NCBI RefSeq assembly: GCF_016907255.1
Contig: NZ_JAFBBQ010000001.1
Coordinates: 2,542,001-2,606,000, forward strand
Direction: 5' to 3'
DNA: 64,000 nucleotides
Source of the DNA: Microbacterium keratanolyticum
GTDB lineage: Bacteria; Actinomycetota; Actinomycetes; Actinomycetales; Microbacteriaceae
A model generated the notes under the pieces. It ran no database searches and was not told the origin of the DNA. It saw nothing but the letters and a program-made list of their open reading frames with translations. The first letter of the stretch is position 1; every line of letters starts with the position of its first letter. The translations under genes were made by a program, and so were the position numbers. Below are positions 1 to 8,606 of this stretch, piece by piece.

Positions 1-50
1 GATCGGGGCAGAATCGGGCACGTTTCGAGTGTAGGCCGCTGAGGCGACGG

Positions 51-1184
51 TCAGCCGACGGCGGCGACGGATTCCGCGACGAGGCGTGCGAGCTGCAGAG
101 GGGCGTCGGGGGAGAGCTGCTCTCGCCCGAACGTGAAGCGCAGAGACGTGTGCGCGACTTCGGGGGCGATGCCGAGAGCCAGCAGGACGGGGGAGGGCTC
201 ATCGCTGCCGGCGGCGCACGCCGAGCCGCTGGAGGAGACGACACCGCGTCGCTCGAGCTCCAGCAGAACGGACTCTCCGCTGGTTCCTGCGATCGTGAAG
301 CTCGCCGTGGCGGGCAGCCGATGCACGGGATCGCCCGTGAGCCGGGCGGTGGGAACAAGACGCAGCACCTCGGTGATGAAGGCGTGGGTCGCCGCACGGA
401 CCCGATCGGCGACGTGCTCGCGCTCGATCTCCGCGAGCTCCAGTGCGGTGGCGAGACCCACAGCGCCCGCGACGTTCTCGGTGCCGGAGCGACGTCCGCG
501 CTCCTGACCGCCGCCGTGGAGCAGCGGCTCCAGCGGCACGCGTCCACGCACGATGAGTGCGCCGATGCCCTGGGGGGCGCCGAGCTTGTGCCCGGCGATC
601 GAGATCGCATCCGCACCGATCCCGGCGAGCGGCAGCCAGCCAGCGGATTGCACGGCGTCCAGATGGAGCGGAACGCGATGCTCCCGGGCGATCGCGGCCA
701 GGGCTGTGGCATCCTGCACGGTGCCGATCTCGTTGTTCGCGTGCGCGAGCGAGATGAGTGCGGTGTCCTCTCGCACCGCGCCGCGGAGCGTATCCGGTTC
801 GACACGACCGTGTGCGCCGAGCGGAAGGAGCGTGATCTCGACGCCGTGGAAACGACGCAGATACGACGCCGATGCCCGCAGCGATTCGTGCTCCATCGCG
901 GTCGTGATGAGGTGCCGATGCCCGGATTCGAGCGCCGCCAGCACGATCCCCTTCATCGCGAGGTTGTTGGCCTCGGTGCCGCCGGAGGTGAAGACCACAT
1001 CGCTCGCGCGCATCCCGAGGACCCGCGCGACGCGCGTCCTGGCATCGGAGAGGACCGCCGCCGCCGCCTCGCCCACGGTGTGATGGCTGGAGGGGTTGCC
1101 CACCGGACCTGTGAGGTGCGGCGCCATCGCGGCGAGCACCTCCGGGCGCAGAGGCGAGCTGGCGGCATGGTCGAGATAGAGCAC
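51..1184 (-). CDS. nadS: NadS-type cysteine desulfurase of the NAD operon
   Basis: PLP-dependent class V aminotransferase of the NifS/IscS family, 377 residues. The PLP lysine is K200 in the SIAGHKLGAPQG motif, the SGGTEANN cofactor loop is at 67-74, and the catalytic cysteine is C323 in SSGSACAAGSDEP. It is the last gene of nrtR-nadA-nadB-nadC-nadS; its ATG lies one base after the nadC stop. In Corynebacterium glutamicum the equivalent gene nadS sits in an ndnR-nadA-nadC-nadS operon and helps build the [4Fe-4S] cluster of quinolinate synthase. That role is inferred here from context; by sequence alone it could also be a general IscS. The start is the only ATG at the N-terminus that gives the family opening YLDHAASSP. 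Confidence 0.9.
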   Translation of the reverse strand: MLYLDHAASSPLRPEVLAAMAPHLTGPVGNPSSHHTVGEAAAAVLSDARTRVARVLGMRASDVVFTSGGTEANNLAMKGIVLAALESGHRHLITTAMEHESLRASASYLRRFHGVEITLLPLGAHGRVEPDTLRGAVREDTALISLAHANNEIGTVQDATALAAIAREHRVPLHLDAVQSAGWLPLAGIGADAISIAGHKLGAPQGIGALIVRGRVPLEPLLHGGGQERGRRSGTENVAGAVGLATALELAEIEREHVADRVRAATHAFITEVLRLVPTARLTGDPVHRLPATASFTIAGTSGESVLLELERRGVVSSSGSACAAGSDEPSPVLLALGIAPEVAHTSLRFTFGREQLSPDAPLQLARLVAESVAAVG

Positions 1185-1185
1185 G

Positions 1186-2037
1186 TCAGTCGATCCGGAT
1201 GTCCAGGCCGAGGTCGAGCGCCCGGGCCGAGTGTGTGAGTGCTCCGACCGAGATCACCTGCACACCGGTCTCGGCGATCGCCCGCACGGTGTCCAGGTTC
1301 ACGCCGCCGGATGCTTCCGCTGTCGCCCGTTCACCGATCAGCGCGACGCCTGCGCGCAGGTCGTCGAGCGTGAAGTTGTCCAGCAGCACGGTGTGCGCGC
1401 CGCCCGCGAGGACATCCGGGATCTGGTCGAGACGATCGACTTCGATCACGATGTGCGTGGTGTGCGGAAGTTGAGCGAAGGCGGTGCGCAGAGCCTGCGC
1501 GAGGTCGTCTCCGGTCCGTCGGATCACGGCGAGATGGTTGTCTTTCGCCATGACGGCGTCCGACAGCGTTGTGCGGTGATTGCTGCCTCCACCGCTGCGC
1601 ACTGCGTGGCGTTCGAAGGCGCGGAGTCCCGGCGTCGTCTTGCGGGTGTCGGCGATGCGCACCCCTGTGCCCTCGACCGCGGCGACGTAGGCGGCCGTCA
1701 AGGTGGCGATTCCGCTCATCCGCTGCGCGAAGTTGAGCCCGATGCGTTCGGCCGTGAGCACGCTGCGCGCGGAGCCGGTGACTGTTGCGAGCACATCACC
1801 GGCGACGAAGGAGTCGCCATCGGCGAAATGCAGATCGACCGCGACATCCGGATCCGTCAACGTGAAGGCGGCCGCGAACACCTCGCCGCCGCTGAAGACG
1901 CCGGGCTCGCGGGCGACGAGATCGGCAACGGCCTGCGTCTCGGCGGGGATCAGCGCCGTGCTGGTGACGTCGCCCCACGGGGCGTCTTCCTCCAGGGCGG
2001 CAGCGACGACGCGGGTGAGGGTGGCGGCGGTGAGCAT
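1186..2037 (-). CDS. nadC: Nicotinate-nucleotide pyrophosphorylase (carboxylating)
   Basis: Quinolinate phosphoribosyltransferase, 283 residues, converting quinolinate and PRPP to nicotinate mononucleotide, CO2 and PPi in the cytoplasm. The signature DTRKTTPGLRAFERHAVRSG and the following GGGSNHR are present, as is the C-terminal EASGGVNLDTVRAIAETGV phosphate-binding region. The frame is open for a further 74 codons upstream, but that stretch is antisense-like low-complexity Arg/Ser and lies inside nadB. The ATG at 2037 overlaps the nadB stop by one base in an ATGA arrangement and gives the normal family length. It is translationally coupled to nadB and followed after one base by nadS. Confidence 0.95.
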   Translation of the reverse strand: MLTAATLTRVVAAALEEDAPWGDVTSTALIPAETQAVADLVAREPGVFSGGEVFAAAFTLTDPDVAVDLHFADGDSFVAGDVLATVTGSARSVLTAERIGLNFAQRMSGIATLTAAYVAAVEGTGVRIADTRKTTPGLRAFERHAVRSGGGSNHRTTLSDAVMAKDNHLAVIRRTGDDLAQALRTAFAQLPHTTHIVIEVDRLDQIPDVLAGGAHTVLLDNFTLDDLRAGVALIGERATAEASGGVNLDTVRAIAETGVQVISVGALTHSARALDLGLDIRID

Positions 2038-3536
2038 CAGAGTCCGATCAGTGCAGGAGCGGGAGCGAGATGGTGAGCGCCCACCGAAGAGGTGCGGGCG
2101 AGGGCGGCGGATGCTGTGGCATCCGCGACCAGAAGGAGATTGGCGTCTTCGTGGGTGGCGACCGTCGTCGGCAGCGGCATCGTCTTCCGCCAGCGGGTGA
2201 TCATCGCTCGCGCGTGCGTCATGCCCTCGACGGTGCGGAGGAGTCCCACGTGATCCCACATCAGCTGCTGGAGAGCCGCGCGCGTGAACGGCGGGGCATC
2301 GACGAGAGCGTGCACTCCGGGAGCATCCACGGTCGCCGGTTGCGGGAGCGCGGCGGGGGTGTCGAGAGCAGCGGCGGCCCGTGCACCGAACACAGCGCCC
2401 TCCAGCAGGGAGTTCGATGCGAGGCGGTTGGCGCCGTGCACGCCCGTTCGGGCTGCTTCGCCGACGGCGAAGAGCCCAGGGACGCTCGTACGGCCGTCGA
2501 GATCTGTGACGATGCCGCCCATCAGGTAGTGGGCAGCGGGTGTCACGGGGATCGGCTCGCGAGCCCAGTCGAATCCTCGCTCGCGGGTGACGCGGTCGAT
2601 TGTCGGAAAGCGTCGCGCGAGCGTCTTCGCGAGCATGTCCGGCGTGCTCAGTACGGTGGCGTCCAGGCGCACGTCAGCGTGCTGTTCCGCCGCCTGCCGG
2701 GCGATCGCCCGGGCGACGACGTCGCGTGGTGCGAGTTCTCCGTCGGGATGAGCGTCGAAGGCGAAGCGTCGACCCTCATCGTCGATCAGAGTCGCTCCCT
2801 CGCCGCGCACGGCCTCTGACACGAGGAACGGCTCTCCAGGGCTAGCGAGGATCGTCGGGTGGAACTGCACGAACTCGAGATCCGTCACCGCTGCGCCGGC
2901 GCGCAGTGCCGCCGCGATCCCGTCGCCGGTGACATCCAGCGGATTGGTGGTGCGTGTGAAGAGCTGACCGGCGCCGCCGGTCGCGATGATCACCGCATCG
3001 GCGAGAAGCTCCTGCTCACCGTCCGCCGTCAGGACGCGGATGCCACGCACGCGGGCAGAGTCCTCGCCCAGAAGGAGATCGCACAAGAAGGTGTGCTCGT
3101 GCACGACGATGTCGCTCGCCTGCACGGCGGCGACAAGAGCGCGCGAGATCGCGGCGCCCGTGGCATCGCCGCCCGCATGCACAATGCGGGGAAAGGCGTG
3201 CGCCGCCTCATGTCCGCGCAGCAGAGCCCCGTCAGGGCTTCGGTCGAAGTCGACGCCGCGTTCGAGCATCTCCGCGATGCGGGCGGTGCCTTCGCTCACG
3301 AGGACGTCGACCGCGGCAGGGTCGCTGAGCCCCGCACCCGCCTGAATCGTGTCGGCCGCATGGGTCGCAGCTGAGTCGTCGGGGCCATACCAGCCGGCGA
3401 CGCCGCCCTGGGCGAGGGGGGTGCTTCCGCCGCCGAGGGCGCCCTTGACGACGAGAGCGACCCGGTGCCCGCGCTCACGGGCGTGCAACGCTGCGGTGAG
3501 TCCCGCGACGCCGGCGCCGACCACGATCACGTTCAT
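2037..3536 (-). CDS. nadB: L-aspartate oxidase
   Basis: FAD enzyme of 499 residues oxidising L-aspartate to iminoaspartate, the substrate of NadA. The N-terminal dinucleotide-binding motif VVGAGVAGLTAAL starts at residue 4. The succinate dehydrogenase-like FAD/active-site segments GGAGQLFTRTTNP, EFVQFHPT and the late GVHGANRLASNSLLEG are all present. It is about 40 residues shorter than the E. coli enzyme, mostly in the C-terminal helical domain. The start ATG overlaps the nadA stop by four bases (3533-3536), and the stop overlaps the nadC start, so all three are probably translationally coupled. Confidence 0.95.
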   Translation of the reverse strand: MNVIVVGAGVAGLTAALHARERGHRVALVVKGALGGGSTPLAQGGVAGWYGPDDSAATHAADTIQAGAGLSDPAAVDVLVSEGTARIAEMLERGVDFDRSPDGALLRGHEAAHAFPRIVHAGGDATGAAISRALVAAVQASDIVVHEHTFLCDLLLGEDSARVRGIRVLTADGEQELLADAVIIATGGAGQLFTRTTNPLDVTGDGIAAALRAGAAVTDLEFVQFHPTILASPGEPFLVSEAVRGEGATLIDDEGRRFAFDAHPDGELAPRDVVARAIARQAAEQHADVRLDATVLSTPDMLAKTLARRFPTIDRVTRERGFDWAREPIPVTPAAHYLMGGIVTDLDGRTSVPGLFAVGEAARTGVHGANRLASNSLLEGAVFGARAAAALDTPAALPQPATVDAPGVHALVDAPPFTRAALQQLMWDHVGLLRTVEGMTHARAMITRWRKTMPLPTTVATHEDANLLLVADATASAALARTSSVGAHHLAPAPALIGL

Positions 3537-4876
3537 GCGCGTGGTGCGGCATCCTGCGTCGCGACCGGTGGCTTCGCCGCCAGCATCCGCTCCAGGGCGA
3601 CGCGCGCCGGATCGGCGACATCGGCGCTCACCTGGATCCGGTTGGGAGTCCGCCCCGCAACGAGTTCTTCCAGCACCCAGGCGAGATACCCCGGGTGGAT
3701 CCGATACATCGTCGAACAGGGGCAGACGACCGGGTCGAGACAGAAGATCTCGTGCTGCGGGTACTGTGCCGCCAGACGTCGGACCAGATTGATCTCGGTG
3801 CCGATCGCGAACGTGGTCGGCGTCGTCGCCGCATCGATCGCGCGACGGATGTAGTCGGTGGAGCCTGCCTCATCTGCCGCATCCACGACCTCCATCGGGC
3901 ACTCGGGGTGCACGATCACGCGCACACCCGGGTGCTCGGCGCGCGCCTGATCGATCTGCGCGACCGTGAAGCGGCGGTGCACCGAGCAGAAGCCGTGCCA
4001 CAGGATGACTCGCGAGTCCGCCAGCGCCTCGGCGTCGTTGCCGCCGAAGGGGCGGCGCGGGTTCCACATCGGCATCTGCTCGAGCGGAACGCCCATGGCC
4101 TTCGCGGTGTTGCGGCCCAGGTGCTGGTCCGGGAAGAACAGCACGCGACGTCCGCGTGCGAATGCCCACTCCAGGACGGTCTGGGCGTTGGAGGACGTGC
4201 ACACGATGCCGCCGTTGCGCCCCACGAAACCCTTGATCGCCGCCGAGGAGTTCATGTAGGTCACGGGGATGACGGGAAGCAGGCCATCCGCGTCGACCTG
4301 ATCGAGGGGGCCGAGCACCTCAGCGAGCTGCTCCCAGCACTCCTCGACCTGGTCGATGTCGGCCATGTCGGCCATGGAGCATCCGGCGGCGAGATTCGGC
4401 AGGATCACAGCCTGCTCGGGCTGTGAGAGAAGGTCGGCGGTCTCCGCCATGAAGTGCACGCCGCAGAACACGATCGCCTCGGCGTTCGGGTGCTCCTTCG
4501 CCGCGGTCGCGAGCTGGAACGAGTCGCCGACGTAGTCGGCGTGGCGCACGACCTCTTCCCGCTGATAGAAGTGACCGAGGATCACCAGACGGTCGCCGAG
4601 GGTCGCGCGCGCCGCCTGGATGCGCGCGTGCAGCTGCGCCTCGTCGGCTTCGCGGTACGCCCGCGGCAGCTCGCCCTGGCGTGGTGCCCCGGTCGGGATG
4701 ACATCGCCCATCGACGATCCTGGACCGTAGCCGGGGCGGGTGTCGAAGTCCCAGGGCCCCGCGGCCAGATCGGTCGAACAGGTGGCATCCGTGGATGCCC
4801 CGGCGACGATGGACTGGATCGCGTGGTCGACGGAAGGGTCACGCAGGGCAGGAGTGGTGAGCGTGCTCACGGTCAT
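3533..4876 (-). CDS. nadA: Quinolinate synthase A
   Basis: Quinolinate synthase, 447 residues, condensing iminoaspartate with dihydroxyacetone phosphate. The three cysteines expected to hold its [4Fe-4S] cluster are visible in FCGVHFMAET, IVCTSSNAQT and the late VVCPCSTMYRIHPG. The core begins near residue 80 (LGDRLVILGHFYQREEV); the first ~75 residues are an actinobacterial-type N-terminal extension. The gene overlaps nrtR by four bases (ATGA at 4873-4876). The NadS-type desulfurase in the same operon is the likely source of sulfur for its cluster. Confidence 0.96.
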   Translation of the reverse strand: MTVSTLTTPALRDPSVDHAIQSIVAGASTDATCSTDLAAGPWDFDTRPGYGPGSSMGDVIPTGAPRQGELPRAYREADEAQLHARIQAARATLGDRLVILGHFYQREEVVRHADYVGDSFQLATAAKEHPNAEAIVFCGVHFMAETADLLSQPEQAVILPNLAAGCSMADMADIDQVEECWEQLAEVLGPLDQVDADGLLPVIPVTYMNSSAAIKGFVGRNGGIVCTSSNAQTVLEWAFARGRRVLFFPDQHLGRNTAKAMGVPLEQMPMWNPRRPFGGNDAEALADSRVILWHGFCSVHRRFTVAQIDQARAEHPGVRVIVHPECPMEVVDAADEAGSTDYIRRAIDAATTPTTFAIGTEINLVRRLAAQYPQHEIFCLDPVVCPCSTMYRIHPGYLAWVLEELVAGRTPNRIQVSADVADPARVALERMLAAKPPVATQDAAPRA

Positions 4877-5601
4877 GGCGTCCTTGTTTCTTCGGGGGCG
4901 AGCGGGCCTCGGTCGGCGAGCTCGACGTCGGTGTTGTAGCGGTACAGGCGGGCGGGGCGGTGGCTTCCGGTGCGGAAGCGGTCGGTGGGGATGAGAGTGC
5001 CGGATGCTTCGACCTGGCGGCGGAAGTTCGCCGGATCCAAGCGGCGCTGCAGGATCGCCTCGTAGGCATCCCGAAGCTCAGCAAGAGTGAATTCCGGGGG
5101 CAGGAACCCATGGGCGACGCGGCTGTAGCCGACTTTGTTACGCAGACGCCACAGCGCGTAGTGGATGATCTGCGCGTGATCGAACGCCAATGGCGGCAGA
5201 TCCGCGACCTCGAACCACTGCACGTTCTCCGGCGCATGCCCCGCGGCACGGTAGGCGGCGATCTGCCGGTCGACGGCATCGGAGGGGAGCAGTGCCCAGT
5301 ACACGACCGAGATCGTCCGCGTGGGGGAGCGGTCGACGGCGCCGAAGGCGTAGAGCTGTTCCAGATAGCTCGGCGCAAGGCCCGTGGTCTCTGCGAGCGT
5401 GCGGGATGCGGCTTCCTCCAAGCCCTCCTGTGCGTCCAGCCAGCCGCCGGGCAGCGCCCAGTCGCCGAGATGAGGCTCGCGGGTGCGGCGGACGAGAGGC
5501 AGCACGATGTGCGGTGACTCCTCCTCGGACTCGCGACGCAGCGTCAGGGTGACAGCAGACACCGCGACGCGGATCGAATCCTCGTTCCCAGTTTTGGTCA
5601 T
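4873..5601 (-). CDS. nrtR: NrtR/NdnR-type NAD repressor with degenerate Nudix domain
   Basis: 242-residue regulator with an N-terminal Nudix-like domain (about 1-150) and a C-terminal winged-helix domain (about 150-240). The family hallmarks LPPEFTLAELRDAYEAIL, NFRRQV and RPARLYRY are in the wing domain. The Nudix box is degenerate: where active enzymes have REUxEExGU this protein reads RTLAETTGL, so two catalytic glutamates are threonines and hydrolysis is unlikely. NrtR proteins sense ADP-ribose and repress NAD genes. As first gene of the nad operon it very probably autoregulates the whole transcript. The minus-strand leader carries a GGAGG ribosome site 11 bases before the ATG. The alternative, a plain Nudix hydrolase, is disfavoured by the winged helix and the dead box. 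Confidence 0.92.
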   Translation of the reverse strand: MTKTGNEDSIRVAVSAVTLTLRRESEEESPHIVLPLVRRTREPHLGDWALPGGWLDAQEGLEEAASRTLAETTGLAPSYLEQLYAFGAVDRSPTRTISVVYWALLPSDAVDRQIAAYRAAGHAPENVQWFEVADLPPLAFDHAQIIHYALWRLRNKVGYSRVAHGFLPPEFTLAELRDAYEAILQRRLDPANFRRQVEASGTLIPTDRFRTGSHRPARLYRYNTDVELADRGPLAPEETRTP

Positions 5602-5612
5602 TGCGACTCTAA

Positions 5613-5655
5613 CCTCCGAGCATGATCTTATAGTCTCGGTGACTCGAACGTCACC
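5613..5655 (-). promoter_or_regulatory. nad operon promoter with overlapping inverted repeat (candidate NrtR operator)
   Basis: On the minus strand GTGACG, 16 bases, then TATAAG (or 18 bases to TAAGAT) forms a plausible -35/-10 pair before nrtR. A perfect inverted repeat GGTGAC-N6-GTCACC at 5638-5655 covers the -35. A repressor bound there would block the promoter. Its assignment to NrtR rests only on position; I cannot match it to a verified NrtR consensus. Confidence 0.45.
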
Positions 5656-5735
5656 TTTCTTACGTCGCAGCTCCCTGTCTGGGATCGTTCGTGGGGGCTG
5701 AGTCCGAAACGTTATCTTCGCCGCGCGATGCGCGC

Positions 5736-5778
5736 TTGTATGCAGTTTGAGGATTTGTTAGGTTGCTGTCCTAACAAA
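5736..5778 (+). promoter_or_regulatory. Promoter overlapped by a 25-bp inverted-repeat operator
   Basis: TTGTAT at 5736-5741 and TAGGTT at 5759-5764 are 17 bases apart and form a good promoter for the first ABC importer. A perfect inverted repeat, TTTGTTAGG at 5754-5762 and CCTAACAAA at 5770-5778 with a 7-base centre, covers the -10 and probable start site. This is typical repressor-operator geometry. The cognate regulator is not encoded nearby. Confidence 0.55.
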
Positions 5779-5850
5779 CCCCATCCGGGGTGCGTCCTCA
5801 ATGGGGAGCAAGTCCCTCCTGCAGTGCAGCACCGAGAGGAAAGTAAGAGA

Positions 5851-7542
5851 ATGAACCGAAACGGCAAGCGCATCGCGCTCACCGCTATCGCGGGAGCATC
5901 CGCTCTCGCAATGGGTCTGACCGGCTGTGCCCCGGCCGCCGGTGGCAACGGGGGCGAGGGTTCCAGCGACCGCGCCCTTCGCGTCTGGGCCGGAAGCCAG
6001 ACCCCGATCGAGGCCAACTTCAACCCGTTCGCACCGACCGTGCTCCACGGCGCACTCGGTCCCGTGCTCGAGCCGCTGTTCTTCTTCAACAAGACGGCTG
6101 ACTCGGAGCCCGTTGGTCTCATCGGCGAGTCCTACGAGTACAACGAAGACGGCACCGTCATCACCGTCAAGATCAAGGAAGGCCTGAAGTGGTCGGACGG
6201 CAAGCCCCTCACGGCTGACGACGTCGTCTTCTCCTTCACTTACGAGGCGAACAACCCCACAGGCAACGGCCTGGTCTCGGCTGAAGCGACAGACGACACC
6301 ACCATCGTGCTGACCTACGCCACGGCGCAGTTCACGACCGAGTTCCAGCGCATGGGCTCCAGCTACATCCTTCCGAAGCACGTGTGGAGCGAGATCACCG
6401 ACTTCGCCACGTACACCAACGAGTCGCCCGTCGGCTCGGGTCCGTACGTCGTCGATAAGGTGACCAAGGAGTCCTACACCCTCGTCGCCAACGAGAACTT
6501 CCGCGGTGCGGCAGACCTCGGCGTCAAGAAGGTGCAGTACATCGCCGTCGACAACAACCAGACCGCTCAGGACCTCCTGGCCGCGGGCAAGCTCGACTGG
6601 GCCGGTATGTTCATCCCGAACCCGGAGTCAGTCACCGGCAACGGCAAGATCTCGTGGATCAACACCCCGCAGGACCCGACCGTCCTCTACACCTGCTCCA
6701 ACGCGGCTCTCGGCTGCGTCGGCGAGCAGACGGATGTCGCAGTGCGCCAGGCACTCAACGTCGCGATCGATCGCGCCACGATCAAGGAGAAGGCATTCGT
6801 CGGCATGACAGGCGAAATCTCCCCGACGTTCGCTCTCGTCCCGCGTGACCAGAAGTGGATCGCGGACGACGCCAACGAGGTCAGCCCGCAGGAGGCTGAT
6901 GTTTCCGGCGCTGGCGCGATCCTCGAGGCAGCTGGGTACACCAAGGACGCCGAGGGCTTCTACGGCAAGGAGGGCGTCGCCATCGAGCTGTCGCTGATCT
7001 CGGTAGACGGTTGGACCGACTACAACGATGCCGCCAAGCTCATCCAGGAGCAGGCTGCGGAGGCCGGCATCAAGGTCAACGCCTCGACGGTTCAGTGGCA
7101 GGAGTTCTCGGATGCTCGTCAGACCGGTCAGTACGAGCTGATCATGGGTGGCGTCATCGGCACGTCCGTCGCAGACCCGTTCCAGATCTACCGCGACTGG
7201 TTCGGTGGCGAGATCGTCCAGTCGACCAGCCCGGTCGGCACGGAGATCCCGGCAGGGCGCTGGAACTTCAGCCGCTACAGCAACCCCACGGTTGACGCAG
7301 CTGTCCAGGCAGCAACCAGCACCAATGACGAGGCCGAGAAGCAGGCCCTCTACGGCACGATCCAGACCGAGATCGTCCGCGACCTGCCCTACATCCCGCT
7401 CGTAGTCAACGCGACCCAGACCTTCATGAACACGAAGGACTTCACGGGCTGGCCGACCGAGGATGACCTCTACGCCTTCCCGCCGTCGTGGGGCGCGATT
7501 GCGGCAGGATACATCCTGACGCAGCTGGCACCGGCAAAATAA
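5851..7542 (+). CDS. Lipoprotein substrate-binding protein of oligopeptide-type (family 5) ABC importer
   Basis: Family 5 (OppA/DppA-like) solute-binding protein, 563 residues from ATG 5851. The start is chosen because it gives a lipoprotein signal peptide (MNRNGKRIAL, hydrophobic core, LTGC lipobox, lipidated C26) and has AGAGGA ten bases upstream; the frame is open back to 5728 but without signal-peptide character. Family segments include EGLKWSDGKPLTADDVVFSF (near 110-130) and the late RDLPYIPLVVNA. It is the first gene of a five-gene importer. Family 5 proteins bind peptides, nickel, or in actinobacteria and Thermotoga also oligosaccharides; the sequence does not settle the substrate, and no peptidase or glycosidase lies beside it. 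Confidence 0.9.
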   Translation: MNRNGKRIALTAIAGASALAMGLTGCAPAAGGNGGEGSSDRALRVWAGSQTPIEANFNPFAPTVLHGALGPVLEPLFFFNKTADSEPVGLIGESYEYNEDGTVITVKIKEGLKWSDGKPLTADDVVFSFTYEANNPTGNGLVSAEATDDTTIVLTYATAQFTTEFQRMGSSYILPKHVWSEITDFATYTNESPVGSGPYVVDKVTKESYTLVANENFRGAADLGVKKVQYIAVDNNQTAQDLLAAGKLDWAGMFIPNPESVTGNGKISWINTPQDPTVLYTCSNAALGCVGEQTDVAVRQALNVAIDRATIKEKAFVGMTGEISPTFALVPRDQKWIADDANEVSPQEADVSGAGAILEAAGYTKDAEGFYGKEGVAIELSLISVDGWTDYNDAAKLIQEQAAEAGIKVNASTVQWQEFSDARQTGQYELIMGGVIGTSVADPFQIYRDWFGGEIVQSTSPVGTEIPAGRWNFSRYSNPTVDAAVQAATSTNDEAEKQALYGTIQTEIVRDLPYIPLVVNATQTFMNTKDFTGWPTEDDLYAFPPSWGAIAAGYILTQLAPAK

Positions 7543-7610
7543 TCCCGCACGACACGCAATAAAGAGCAGTAAGGCATGAAGACGTTGGAAGCAGGAAGAG
7601 TGAGAGTGAC

Positions 7611-8606
7611 ATGAAGTTCTATGCACGAAGGATCGGGTTCTACGCGGTAACGCTGTGGGCCACGATCTCCCTCAACTTCCTGCTTCCTCGTCTCATGCCC
7701 GGTGACCCCGCCGACATCATGATCGCGAAGCTTCAGCGAGCTGGCGGCGAGATCTCTGAGACAACAATCCGCAACATCAAGACCCTTCTGGGATCGGATG
7801 ACAGATCCCTGTGGGAGCAGTACCTCGCATACTGGGGAAGGATGTTCCAGGGCGACCTGGGCATCTCGGTCACCCGGTACCCGACGCCTGTCGCTGACCT
7901 GATTGGAGAAGCGTTGCCGTGGACGCTCATCCTCGTCGGCACGGCCACGATCATCTCGTTCGTCCTCGGTGTCATCCTTGGCGCTTGGGCGGGGTGGAAA
8001 CGTGGTACTTGGGTTGACCACATCATTCCCGCGACGACCGTCCTCCAATCAATTCCCTACTTCTGGCTGGCACTGATCCTCGTCTCCGTCTTCGCGGTCG
8101 GATTGGGCTGGTTCCCGATCTTCGGTGGGTACGATGTCTTCGAATTCTCCGACGGTCCCGAGTTCTCCTGGGCGTTCATCGCAGATGCGACGCGTCACGC
8201 CATTCTTCCCGCGATCACGATCGTCATCAGCTCTGTCGGAGGCTGGCTGTTTGGAATGCGCAATATGATGGTTTCCACGCTCGCGGAGGACTACATCACC
8301 ACAGCCGAGGCCAAGGGGCTGCGCCCCCGCCGGATCCTGACGACCTATGCCGCGCGCAACGCAGCGATCCCCTCGATCGCGGGCTTCTCGATCACCCTTG
8401 GGTTCGTGGTCGCCGGCTCCATCGTGATGGAGCAGGTGTTCACATACCCCGGTGTCGGAAAGCTGATGTTCCAGGCGGTTGGCGCCAGCGACTACGCGCT
8501 CATGCAGGGTGTCTTCCTCGTGATCACGCTCGCAGTGCTAGCGGCCAACTTCTTCATGGACCTCATCTATGGCTTCATCGACCCGAGGGCACGCCAGAAT
8601 GTCTGA
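7611..8606 (+). CDS. ABC importer permease, DppB/OppB type
   Basis: 331-residue inner-membrane permease of the oligopeptide class. The N-terminal segment (RIGFYAVTLWATISLNFLLP) is the first membrane helix; further helices occur near 105-130, 145-170 and 190-215. The coupling-loop EAA motif reads TTAEAKGLRPRRI (near 225-238), and the C-terminal MDLIYGFIDPRARQ is characteristic of DppB-type permeases. It lies 68 bases after the binding protein and overlaps the next permease by eight bases (8599-8606), so the two are likely coupled. Confidence 0.93.
   Translation: MKFYARRIGFYAVTLWATISLNFLLPRLMPGDPADIMIAKLQRAGGEISETTIRNIKTLLGSDDRSLWEQYLAYWGRMFQGDLGISVTRYPTPVADLIGEALPWTLILVGTATIISFVLGVILGAWAGWKRGTWVDHIIPATTVLQSIPYFWLALILVSVFAVGLGWFPIFGGYDVFEFSDGPEFSWAFIADATRHAILPAITIVISSVGGWLFGMRNMMVSTLAEDYITTAEAKGLRPRRILTTYAARNAAIPSIAGFSITLGFVVAGSIVMEQVFTYPGVGKLMFQAVGASDYALMQGVFLVITLAVLAANFFMDLIYGFIDPRARQNV

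Noticed and set aside
1..50. Possible gene fragment at the left edge
   Set aside because: Fifty bases downstream of the nadS stop; no open frame, hairpin or motif can be judged on this length.
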